From NCBI GenBank assembly GCA_003290165.1, contig QNQO01009133.1, positions 124,001 to 188,000 on the forward strand: a DNA stretch of 64,000 bases, in the 5' to 3' direction. The notes beneath the pieces are model-generated. The model made no database searches and was not told where the DNA came from. It saw only the letters and a list, made by a program, of their open reading frames with translations. Position 1 is the stretch's first letter, and each line of letters begins with the position of its first letter. This DNA is from Berberis thunbergii. Lineage: Eukaryota > Streptophyta > Magnoliopsida > Ranunculales > Berberidaceae. Of this stretch, positions 54,002-64,000 are shown piece after piece. The position numbers and the translations under genes are program-made.

Positions 54002-56849
54002 TTAGAGTTCTAAATTATCCAACAATTGGTGTTCTCCAAAGTGCTCAGTTATTCCTAATCCTTTATGTGCAAAACTGAAATTCAATCCATTGGATTGTAG
54101 ATCATTCGAACTCAGAGGAAGCTTTTCCCCGAACACTTGGCTAGTACATCCACTCCTGCCAAGTGGAGAATGAACGATACTTGTCCCAGTGATATCACTG
54201 CTCACTGTGCAGCTCTCTGCCAGACCAAGATATTCCCGCGGAGTATGATATATGGTCAATGGGAGATGATCTCGATTCCCAACTTCATTTTTCTCTGACT
54301 GCAAGGGCCTGCCTTCCAACAGCCATGGTGGTATAGCACCTGAATAGAAATCTGGCAAAGTAATTTGTGGACGATGATAGATAGCCATGGAAGATGGCTC
54401 AAGCTCACCATTCAGATTCTGCCAGTTACAATTAAATGAGGTTCTCCAAGTGGGATGGAAATTCTGAACACGAGAGGAAATGAACAAGTCTTGTAGCTTC
54501 TCCATTCTGCCAGTATCCCAATTCAGCAATTGAGAACAGCATTCTGTTTCAAGAGCAGGCTCATCTGGACCATAGATTTTGCCAAACTTGTTGAAGTTTG
54601 AATTCCTAATCAGATCAAAGCACTCATCTGTATCTTCATATTGAACTGACAAATTTCTCTGAGTTGAGCCAAACAGTCTGGATAGTGCTGGCACGCAGTC
54701 TAATGCGAGATATCCATCTCTGTTGAATGAAACCTCGCTGTCAAGCTGTAGATCCGAAACTGACCCCCTCATCATGTCTAAACATGACGTTTTCTCGCCA
54801 TTCAAAATATCTGATTGTGTTCTTTCATATGCAAGAAAACACTTGTCGGTATGACAAGTTAACAGAGAGTTGGAATCTGTTTTTGACCATCGTTGCAAAG
54901 GCGATACTCCGGATTTATTGGGCGAACACTCCAAAGAACCCAGCTGAAGATCCGAAACTGAATCCCTCACTGTGTGTAAACACGAAGTTCTCTTGCCCTT
55001 TAAAGCAGTATCTGGTTGTGTTCTTTCATATGAAATATAGGATTTGTCAGGATGCCAAGTTAAAAGAGAGTCAGAATCAGTTGTAGACCATTGTGGCAAA
55101 GTCGACACTCTGGATTTATTGGAAGAATACTCCAAAGAACCCAGCTGAAGATCCAAAACTGAATCCTTCATTGTGTGCAAGTATGTTCTCTCCCCCTTTA
55201 AAGCAGTATCTGGTTGTGTCCTTTCATATGCAAGACAGGATTTGTCAGGATGCCAAGTTAACAGAGAGTCAGAATTCGTTGTATACCATCGTGGCAAAGT
55301 CGACATTCTGGATTTATTGGAAGAATACTCCAAAGAACCCAACTGAAGATCCAAAACTGAATCTCTCATTGTGTGTAAGTTTGAAGATTTTTCACACTTT
55401 AAAGCAGCATTTGATTGTGGTCTTTCATAAGCAAGATAGGATTTGTCAGGAAGCCACGTTAACAGAGAGTCAGAATCTGTTGTAGACCACTGTGGCAAAG
55501 TCAACACTCTGGATTTTTTGGACGAACACTCCAAAGAATTCTTTTCCCAGTCATGCACAGCAAAAGGTGAACTGATGTTCCTACTTGAAGCTTGAGGTAG
55601 CTCCTCAATATGAATATCCGGCACAGAAGTTGACTGAAACCTTTTGCTGCAATGTATATGCCTCGACCTTGAGTTTGGTGCTATGCAACTCTGCCAGAGC
55701 ATTAGCATTTTATATTTCAACTATTTGCAGCTTGAGATCATTACTAAAGTTACTTAAAGCAGAATAAATAAAGTTGTTTGATGCCATCTACTACCACATT
55801 ATCATCATAAAAATACAAGAAGTGAAAATGTTACAGTGCTTTCAGTTGCATTGCTTCCAGGGACTAGCCGTTGAAGGAGCATTGAAACCAAATCATACCT
55901 GGCCAAATCCTATCCAGTCCATAATGAAAGTCACATAAAAAAGGAAAAACATATGGAAGATATAAATCTAACCCCTTAGAGCAAGGTTCATTAATGCTAA
56001 GAGATGACGCCTCGACTGCCAAATGAAGCAATCTTTTTCTCTTTATAGAGAACACATCTTCACATTTGCTCACAGGTCCTATAGATTGGGTAAAAAGTCA
56101 CAATTATACTCTGTGTGTGATTAGGTTCTGCAACTTGTTCTTCACAAAAGGATGCTTAAATCTCTCAATGGTAGTAGTGGATACCTGGGTTCCTCAAGAC
56201 TTCAGGTGAAAGGGGTGACTTGTATTCCATAGGTTTAACATTTTGTATAGGGGTCGAGGACCTCATCTCATTGCTGGGTTTGACCAAATTGGTCAGCTCT
56301 GCCCACAATAAGTAGCAAGTTTAGTGATACAAGTTAGACAGGAACAGACTGGTTATTTAGAGTTCAATTGAGAGACTCGTCAACTTAATAAGAATATAAT
56401 TGTGAGAACTACGATAATCTCTAGCAGGGATCATACCTCCATTGCTGGTGCTCGCTTCAAACTTCTTATCCTTTTTACAAAGTTGATGAGACTGGATTTT
56501 ATGGCCAGCATCTTCACATAACTTCTTATAAAACATGAACTCGGAAGTTTTTGGTTCCTCAACTACATATGACTCATTTGAGATATTAAATTGTCTCAGA
56601 TAAAGAGGATTAGTACTGATCATATCCAATTTACGCCAATCAATAATCTTGTAGTAATACTAAGTAAAACTTTGTTTCTCACAAAATTTAATAGAGAAGT
56701 TAAACAAAGGCAAACTTGAAAGCAGCAGAGTTCGCAAACATACAATTTGAAGCAGGGACTTCTTTCGCATGATTTGAAAAAGTATCAGGTCCGTAGTGAG
56801 GTAGATGGAGGGTATCGGGATCTGCAAACCTTACTCTTTTCCTTTTCAT
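54002..56849 (-). CDS. Unidentified protein with four tandem repeats of about 67 residues
   Basis: Exons on the minus strand: 56437-56647 (IIDWRKLDMISTNPLYLRQF, then FMFYKKLCEDAGHK), 55973-56078 (KCEDVFSIKRKRLLHLAVEA) and 54002-55688 (562 codons). The last two junctions are phase-compatible (NGG|PVSK and KG|CIAPN). A likely first coding exon at 56740-56849 reads MKRKRVRFADPDTLHLPHYG but its phase to the next exon did not resolve. The big exon holds the repeats (54740-55537) and a unique tail ending HFGEHQLLDNLEL. Basic start (KRKR) and Ser-rich content could suit a nuclear protein; no domain recognised. The frame is fully open over 1.7 kb, arguing for a live gene. A leader exon may lie near 58080-58130. 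Confidence 0.6.
54740..55537 (-). repeat. Four-unit coding tandem repeat
   Basis: Units at residues 62-128, 129-194, 195-261 and 262-327 of the open frame starting at 55720. Each begins SLE(C/Y)S(S/P)(N/K)KS and includes W(S/Y)(T/K)T(D/N)S(D/N)SLLT, PDK(S)..YER.Q and DSV.DLQL(G/D). Units 2 and 3 are closest; unit 4 is most diverged. Unit length of 66-67 codons (about 200 bp) is kept in frame. Confidence 0.9.
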
Positions 56850-58300
56850 ATCTAATAAAAATAATAATAAATTTAAAAAAAAAAAAAAAAAAAAGGAAAA
56901 TGTTTTAATCTGCAGATACCAGCAGCCAAAAGTATGTCTACTCCCAATATAATGAAGTCAAACATACCCATAAGACATCAAGATTAATTCAGACTGTGCA
57001 AAGGAAAGTCCCAATTTAAATATACTGACTAACACAGCCATAAGAATCAGGGTTAATTCATGTTTTGTTCACATTCCTACACCTACACCCAGGATAAACA
57101 TTATGATAAAACATCCCTTGCATCTCAATGTTCATATCCATATTTCTAATTTCTCAATGTTTGAAATGAGTAAGCAAGTAGGATAGTTTGAATTTCACGT
57201 TCATTTTAATTTTCCTTGAATACTTTAAGTTACAGTCACATCATTTAGCTGCATTTTAAAGTTTTCCGGACTAAAAATTTTCGACGGGCAACCTGAAGCA
57301 CTATTTTTGTTCATTTTTTGACGTGAGGTCAATCAATATTTGGACCGGGTAAATGCTCAGTATCCTTAAAACTAATGTTCAGAACAGCCACAAATGATGT
57401 CAGTGCACTTCATCAATTTACCCAGTACCAGCCCTGGTGACAACATTGACCAAACCCCACAGGTCATGAGGATGATTTACAAAGACAAACCCACTATGCC
57501 TAAGCTCACAAGGTGAGTAAATTTATGAGAATTTTGTTCTAGACGAGATTCATGTAGAAATTACAGCACCAGCAATTGCAAAGATTTGTACCACTGTAAG
57601 GGGGCATTTTTTTTTGCCTCTTATTAGAGTTACGAATTTTGCAAACTATGGTACATTGCAAGTGAAGCTGGGTAGGTTAAAGCGCAAGTTCTGTTCAATA
57701 AATCTATATAAGATGACGAGGGTGTTCATGAAGAGGTAAACTCAAACACCCCTTAATTCATTAGTAACATATCTTCTTTCAGGAATTTCAACAAACACTC
57801 TACATACAATAATGTTATATCCAACGGATTTCAGTTTAACTAGTTAAAAGACATTCACCAGAGCATCAAAGAATGGCATTTTGAACAAGAACATTCACTA
57901 CAATGGACATAAAAACTTCGAAATGAGACAGTATGAACAAAAATCAAAGCATTAGATGATCGTTCTTGAAGGAATAAATACCAAGCATTCATTATCAACC
58001 TTTCAGGAGACCTAATTCAACCAAGATTAAGGGAGTCAAAAATTGGGAGAAATTAGAGTGAAACCTGAAGAAGAAGCTTTGAGAGAAGCCCTAGAAATCC
58101 CAATCTCGAAAATGTCATTTGGGTTTCGTTTTCTTCCTCTCTCAACCGATTTTGAAATCAAGTGTTGGAATGAACTGACCTTCAATTTAAGCGCCACGAA
58201 ATAACTGCAAAGGTTGTGTGGGGCTATTCACATATTGGTGGGTGCCTGTAACATTCATGCTTTGAGTAATTCTGCCTCATAAATATTAATATTTTTAAAG
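56850..58300. other. Probable intron / 5' region of the repeat-protein gene
   Basis: AT-rich with an A-run at about 56876-56893. Near 58079-58130 (minus) an ATG opens MTFSRLGFLGLLSKLLLQ ending at CAG|GTTTCACTC, a possible leader exon. Nothing else recognised. Confidence 0.3.
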
Positions 58301-58739
58301 CATTATCGATCAAATATGCCATATATACAAGGCAGCAACTTTTTGATACTACCATTTTCATTGAAGAATACCACCACCCCTTGTTTTTGAAGTACACTAC
58401 ACGACACTACTACTGAAAGACACCACCAATATAAACAAAAAAAATTCACCACCTCATTTCTTCTCTCCGTCTCTTTTGCTCTCTTCTCTCTCAGGGAACA
58501 ATCACCACTGCACCGCCTAGCCCCACCACCACCACCACCCATTGCCTCGCCCTGCCACCACCGCCCCGCTCAGTCGCCTTCTTTTCTCCTCTTATTTCTT
58601 TATTCTTTCCTCCTTCTCTTCTTGTTATCTATGTTCCCCACCTCCTTCTTTTTTTTCTCTCTTATTTTTCCTCTCTTATTATTTTCCTACTCTTGTTTTT
58701 CCTCTCTTTTTCTTTTCATCTTCTTCTCTTTCCGCCCTT

Positions 58740-58905
58740 GAGCAGATTCGTGCGAATAGGGGTTCCCCATTTGCACGAACCTGAGCAAAGGCAAAAGAAA
58801 CCCTCACTTGCACAGGCTCGTGAGAATGGATGTTCCCCATTCGCACGAGCTTATGTGAAGGCTAATTTTTTTTTTTTTGCCCTTGCACAGGTTCGTGTGA
58901 ATGGG
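58740..58905. repeat. Cluster of short hairpin motifs
   Basis: CGTGCGAATAGGGGTTCCCC..TTTGCACGAAC, GCTCGTGAGAATGGATGTTCCC..CGCACGAGC and GTTCGTGTGAATGGGG recur within 160 bp, each with inverted halves around GTTCCCC. A further copy is near 51615-51640. Nature unknown; perhaps a decayed element end. Confidence 0.5.
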
Positions 58906-59370
58906 GTTCAAAAAAATAAATAGAGGAGAAGAAGAATATAAGAAAGTAGTGGGGGCAGTTGGTGCCTCTGCCCGTGGAGAAGAAGAAAAAGGAACAAAGA
59001 AGTGAAAATGAAGAGAGGGGAATTATAAGAAAAACAAAGAAAAAGAACAACTATGGAGAAGAGGAAGAGATGAAAAGTGGTGGTGGGGTGGTGGGGTGGT
59101 GCGGCCGATAGTGGCGGGAGTGGCATGATGGTGTGCCCGGTGATGGCGGGACGGGCGAGGTGGTGCTAGTCCATGGTTGTTATGAAGATAGAATAAAATG
59201 TGGAGAAGAGAGGGAACAATGATGAAAGAGGGGTTTATATTAGTGGTGTGCTTTAGCCCATAAAAAAAGGAAGGTGATGGTGTCAAAAAATTGTTACCTT
59301 ATGTAATTTTAAAAAACAATAAAATTCAGTTGAAAACAAAATTAAAATAAAATGTGTAGGAATAACACAC
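58906..59370. other. GA/GT-rich low-complexity DNA, no gene seen
   Basis: Purine-rich (GAAGAAGAA, GGTGGTGG) sequence producing several spurious frames on both strands. Confidence 0.4.
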
Positions 59371-59378
59371 ACAAAAGG

Positions 59379-59480
59379 GGCTTGTCTTATTAGTGAGGAA
59401 ACGGACGAGGGAGGGGTGCAACCCTCCATCTCCCTCGAGGGGAGGGGGGTCACCCGTTTCCTCGCCAATTAGAATTCCCG
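59379..59480. mobile_element. MULE-type fold-back MITE A8, short
   Basis: Left GGCTTGTCTTATTAGTGAGGAA, right reverse complemented CGGGAATTCTAATTGGCGAGGAA; both arms continue ACGG. Near-perfect 9-bp flanks CACAAAAGG (59370-59378) and CACAAAAAG (59481-59489). The smallest member of the family in the window. Confidence 0.7.
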
Positions 59481-59489
59481 CACAAAAAG

Positions 59490-61560
59490 ACTATCACTAT
59501 TCAACTCCTTCATATTTTGCCCTTAAAAAAAAGATTAATCGATACAAGTTACTAAATGAATGGGGTGAAAGTGAAATTTAAAGTAGAAAATATTAGTCCA
59601 AGTTTTTGTAGAAAGTGTAGAATTAGTTTTTATGCAACAACATGCATTTGAATGTTGGATTGTATATTGTTTCGAGAGAGATAAATTATAAATAAAACTA
59701 TAGTTACATTTATAAGAGATTGAAGGAAACTTAAACACAATTAAAATCATTATAAACTACACCATCGATTAGAAGAAGAGAGCATGCTCTTAACCCTAGT
59801 TTATATGTATATTCAAAATTAAATGGACTTGGAATTGTGTTGCATTTTCCAATTCACCAATATTATAACTCTAAATCTCAGTTTGTAAATGGTTGGATTG
59901 TTTTATTCATGGAAAATGCAGAAATTGAGATGGAAAATCTTTTTCACCATTAGGATGCAAAAATTTCCAGTTTCCCTTAGAAAAATACTTCAAGCAATGT
60001 AAACATCAGCAAATTAGATGTAGAAAATAACAACTTCAAAGCAATGGCCAAATATATCCGGTAAAATGTTACGATCTTATTGCCAGTCCCGAGGGGGTTC
60101 ATCTTCATCCAGCAAGAAGATAGGGGATATGACACAGATGAGACGAGACCAGGTGGGAGTGATGCAAGAGATGCGGATGCCGCTCCATGCCTGCAGAAAA
60201 AAGTGTACTCTTACAATCTTTGCAAAGATGAAGGCCACAGTACAGGTATTTTAATTAATGGAAATAAATATATACGTATCTTAACTCTCAAATTCAGAAA
60301 TCATTAACCATGGCACCGTCTTTCAATAGAACATACAAAGTCGATGCAGTGTAAAGGAAACGAGAGTAGATTGGTCAATGATGTTACAAAGCTCATACAT
60401 GTTTCAACATTTAAACTACACTAGCTGTCCTCGGCTTTTATTGTCAGAGACAAAGACATGGCTCCTGGATGTCTTGTAGAGGTTGACTCCTGAAAGCAAC
60501 GGCATTTCCTAATCTTAAAAGGTTGTAACCCAACCTGGCGGATGAGCTCTTCCCATGCTTCCACTCGCCACTCCATCTTGCTTCATATTTACAGTTCCAT
60601 TTGAATTTGGAAACAGAGCTAACAGAATTTGAAAGGATGGTCTGCTAAAAGAATAAATGAGTGCAAAAAAGGGGAAAGTGAGAAAGACAAGAATTACACT
60701 GAAAATTACATGCTCGTCTCGTGTATGGCAAAGGTGCAAGTACTAAGCATTTTATATGCATCGAGCTTAGTTTAGCTTAAATTATAAGTAGCATTTGGCT
60801 CAAGCTTATAACGTACTAGTGCCATATAAACCAGAGAGAGAATTTAATATATATATATAACCCATAAATAAGTATAAAACCTTGAATCAACTTCCCAACA
60901 CATAAATAAGTATTTGCCATGACTACAGAGAGACTAACAGAGGCTGGCGAATCAACTTCCCAACACTGAATTCAGGGAAGTAATTCCTAGTTACTTTGCA
61001 CAAGACTTGAAAGACATTGTATTTGAAGATAGTATAGGGAAAACCTATTGGAGAATGTAATTGAAAATCTATTCCTTTTCTAGGTTTGGGGATCCTAAAT
61101 AACCCCACTTGATTTCCAAAAAAAAAATTGTATAAAACCTTGCCTTCTCTGCATCATAACAATAAATAAATAAAATGAAAACCTTTTGATAATAGGCAAC
61201 CATCTAGAATTTGTTCCCTTAATGAATTCATTCGCTACTAATACTAATTTTTGCAAGGTGAATATTTTCCTACACTAGGAATCTTAAACATTTTGGATGA
61301 TAAGATAGAACTATTGCAGATTGAAACAAGAAACACAATTACCAAAACCGAAGAGAAAATTTCCCAGAAAGATATTTTGACTTGCAAATCATTGCAATAC
61401 CTTAAGCATGGGCCTCTGAACTGAGCTTAGAATTGGGTAAGATTTGATGCATTCAGTTCTACATGAATCTGTAGAAAATATAAGAGATAATGTTATTACA
61501 AAACAGTATCCGGATATAATAATCAATATATGACAAAACACTGGAAATACATACACACCT
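59490..61560. other. Intergenic, no firm gene; weak zinc-knuckle-like fragment
   Basis: At 60080-60246 (plus) a frame reads DTDETRPGGSDARDADAAP then KKVYSYNLCKDEGHS; the C..C/GH pattern is faintly like the zinc-knuckle ends of FAR1/MULE-type proteins but one Cys is missing. An (AT)n run lies at about 60848-60860. Nothing else recognised. Confidence 0.25.
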
Positions 61561-61564
61561 AGCT

Positions 61565-62961
61565 TCAAACATTCCACAGTAAATGAAACATGAGATTAAC
61601 GCTATTTTTCCTCATCTCAATCGGACTAGCAAAAACTGGTTCTCGTTGAGTTTCTGCATATGCTGGTGCAATGAACTTTGGATCTTTTGCAGCTACATCA
61701 GCATATTTGAGTATAGCTTCTCTTGGATCCTCGTCCATCCATGTCTCCTTAATCATACCTCATTGCTGCAATGAAGTTCAGATGGTAAGCCTCTTACAAT
61801 ATCCCCATATCACACCATACTACCAAGATGCACCAAGAATGTTGACCCATTCAGCAAAAAATGCTAATATGATAAAAGTACCACCATGCACACATTGTGA
61901 AGAATCTGTACAACATGCATTTTCTCATACCCAAGGCAACAAAAATAAAGTAACTACATTTACCTTCATAAGATATTGTGTCAACAAGCTCCCTTTAGTG
62001 GTACCAACTCTTCCACCAAATCCTGGTCCGGTCATTGGAAGTTCTGGCTTATGTGACTTCATTGGGTCCTTTAATGCCTTTTCTCTCTGACGTTTTCGAC
62101 TGGGCTGATCTCTAAATAATGGTAGAGCATGAGGATTGTGAATAACAGGTTTCACCTCAAAATCATCCACAGACTTTTTCCTCGGTGCACGAGCAACACA
62201 TACAAGAGCTCCTCTCTCGCTTTGGGATGGATCATAAAGTATGTGGGTTCCTCCTTGGCTCTTGTCTCCAATTGTAGCAAAGACCTAAACAAAATATGCA
62301 GGGGGATAGGAAATATAAAATTTTCACTTTAGAAAAATTCCAATGGAAACAAAGGAAGATAAACCCCCATGATGATTATTCAAATTTGATAAACTCCCTA
62401 TTTTCATCACGTGAGATGCATGGGGTAGTTTGTTCTTGTCTACAAGATAAACATATAAATGAAAAGCTTACCTGATTCAGCTTTGGGTGCCAGGCACATT
62501 GCACCACACTGCAAACTGGTGATATTCCGACTCTGGATACCAGTTCAAGTTTTGTTCTATCATAAAAGCACAGCAAACCTCCACTTGTGCTATCCCTTTC
62601 AACTGAGATTCCTGTTAAAATCAGCTGCTCATCGGGACTAAATTCAACATTTGTCTGTGCATAATGATTAGGAAGCTCGTTGAAGACTTGAAGAGGTTTT
62701 ATTATTTGTCGCAAATCCTAAACCTGACCATGTATTTAACAAGCAACTTTGTCAGAAGAGTAACAGAAAAATACCAGCAAAACACCTCAAGAAGCGGCGA
62801 TGCCAACAATTCACTAATAATACCTTCATGGAATTATCCGTGCTTCTTGATAGTAGAACCCACCCATCGCTAGAAAACTTCAGCCCAGTTATATCATCCT
62901 CATGCCCTTTCTGTATATGTATGTCTGGCCTGCTTCCCCAGCCGGGCTTAATGTTCCATAT
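61565..62961 (-). pseudogene. WDR70 (GAD-1-like WD40 protein) C-terminal exons, with stops
   Basis: Four exons, minus strand. 62824-62961: IWNIKPGWGSRPDIHIQKG then DDITGLKFSSDGWVLLSRST. 62472-62723: V*DLRQIIKPLQVFNELP, HYAQTNVEFSPDEQLILTG, CSVVQCAWHPKLNQ. 61964-62284: VFATIGDKSQGGTHILYDPS, CVARAPRKKSVDDFE, HALPLFRDQPSRKRQRE, GSLLTQYLMK. 61565-61765: Q*GMIKETWMDEDPRE, ILKYADVAAKDPKFIAP. This is the last WD40 repeats and conserved tail of WDR70 homologues (nuclear WD40 proteins linked to RNA and DNA-damage processes). TAG replaces the expected Trp after NSMKV, and TGA replaces an expected Gly after MKQ. Splice sites remain good. Upstream WD40 exons are not seen before the window end. Either a decayed copy or, less likely, sequence errors. 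Confidence 0.85.
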
Positions 62962-64000
62962 CTGCAAGGTTGAAATGAGTTAATATCTATCTAACATTTC
63001 ACATTGGTTTTTTCACTGTTCATGAACAGTGAAATGGGTGTGTTTGTCCTACGTGGCAACTACTTATGTGATGGCAACAACTTAAGTGACAATTTTGAAC
63101 CCCGAAACTTTCCTCCAAGTCTCCGCGCTTCTCTCTTCTGTAATCTCCTCTGCGCTTCTTCTCTCCCACTGCCGACCACCCAATCCCCCATTTCAAACCC
63201 CGATGTTTTCCTCACTCTCTCCACACCTCATCCTCACAAACACTGATCCTCAAAGCATAGAAGAAAGTAGATCTCCTCTTTCATTCTTCCTCTTCTTCAT
63301 CTCTTTTGAGTTTCTCTGTAAAATAAGATCTCCTATTTCATTCTTCATCTTCTTCTTTTCTTTTGAGTTTCTCTTTTGCTGTGAGCAAACCCATCTCACC
63401 TCCACGTCCTCAATCTAATACCTCCATATTCATGAGCAAAGAGAAGAGAGAAGAAGAAAATGCAAGGAGAGAAGAGGAAACACAATAAGGGGTCTGCTGC
63501 TGTGAGATTGGGTCTGCTGGTGTGCTATTGGGTGTTGCGATTGTGTGTTGTGGTTGCATGTTGCAATTGTGTGTTGCGATTGTGAGTAGCGATTGGGTGT
63601 TTCGAGTGGGTGTTGCGATTGGGTCTGCCAATTGGGTCTGTTAGATTCTTTGTTGATTGCAGGCTTTGGTTGAAATTAAGAAAGAAAGGTATGTGTTTTT
63701 GTTCACTCTTCTTGCAATTTCAACAATCTTCTTGCAATTTCTATAATCTTCTTGCAATTTCAACAATCTTCCTTGCCAATTTGGTTGCACCTTCACCAAT
63801 ACCTGCGAACACCAATGCGAGTATGTTTATAGCTGCACTAATGTTTATACCTGCGAACACCAATTTGGTTGCACCTTCAACAATCTTATTCAGTTTCCTT
63901 TGCATCTCATCTCTTCACACTTCCTTTAAATTTCTCCCAAACAACAGTTTTTCTGCATTTGGGAGACATGGGTGTTGTAGTTTTGGTAAAAAGTTGCAAT
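62962..64000. repeat. No gene; CT-rich leader-like DNA and short tandem repeats
   Basis: An inverted repeat TCACTGTTCATGAACAGTGA lies near 63014-63033. 63110-63420 is CT-rich. 63495-63650 is built from variants of TGTGTTGCGATTGTG and GATTGGGT. 63690-63775 has CTTCTTGCAATTTC(A/T)A(C/T)AAT three times. 63785-63885 has ACCTGCGAACACCAAT and TTTGGTTGCACCTTC twice. It could be promoter/leader DNA of a plus-strand gene beyond the window, but no exon can be supported. Confidence 0.45.

Noticed and set aside
1..64000. CRISPR arrays, bacterial operons, rRNA genes
   Set aside because: No regularly spaced repeats, no operon-like packing and no rRNA segments; the sequence is plant nuclear DNA.

Overview
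This window is nuclear DNA of a flowering plant, most likely a eudicot. It is AT-rich, host genes are split by short GT..AG introns, coding pieces match plant families (neprosin, RraA-like/HMG aldolase, F-box, bHLH, ethylene-receptor kinase, ABC1 kinase, VTI1 SNARE, WDR70), and three Ty1/copia retrotransposons carry the usual plant primer-binding site TGGTATCAGAGC. I could not identify the species. Most of the window is mobile DNA or decaying gene copies. The only host gene model that reads open throughout is the acidic/Cys-His-rich gene at 13050-17755 (minus). The repeat-bearing gene at 54002-56849 (minus) is probably real, but its 5' end is unresolved.

Layout. 1-137: last codons of a neprosin-type protein. 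138-9000: sparse sequence with MITEs, a LINE tail, an ataxin-3 relic and a SINE. 9033-11700: a decaying multi-exon membrane-protein gene. 13050-17755: intact gene with a hAT MITE in intron 1. 19202-19926: an RraA-like pseudogene broken by a CACTA MITE; part of it is duplicated at 50 kb. 20549-34219: a degenerate copia element whose 5' LTR was split by a 9656-bp Mutator-like element (20710-30365) with 3.1-kb inverted arms and exons of four unrelated host genes. 36400-44600: an F-box gene on the minus strand, cut by a hAT-like element (which itself carries a MULE MITE) and by a Tnt1/Tork-type copia. 45251-49637: a third copia element in which gag is replaced by an intronless piece of a VTI1 Qb-SNARE, open in frame into protease-integrase. 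54002-56849: a gene with four tandem repeats of about 67 residues. 61565-62961: a WDR70 relic with two in-frame stops.

How the parts relate. The giant element at 20710-30365 and seven short GC-rich fold-back MITEs share end sequences (ATGTCGAGG or similar after an AT-rich tip). Six of these eight insertions show an exact 9-bp target-site duplication, so they look like one Mutator-like family. The large member is a Pack-MULE: it holds exons of cytosolic pyruvate kinase (one copy in each arm), an ethylene-receptor histidine kinase, an ABC1-type kinase and a bHLH factor, mostly with splice sites preserved. Because the pyruvate kinase exons sit in the arms, read-through RNA would fold into a long hairpin. 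No MULE transposase was seen. Family assignments rest on motif recognition without database searches.
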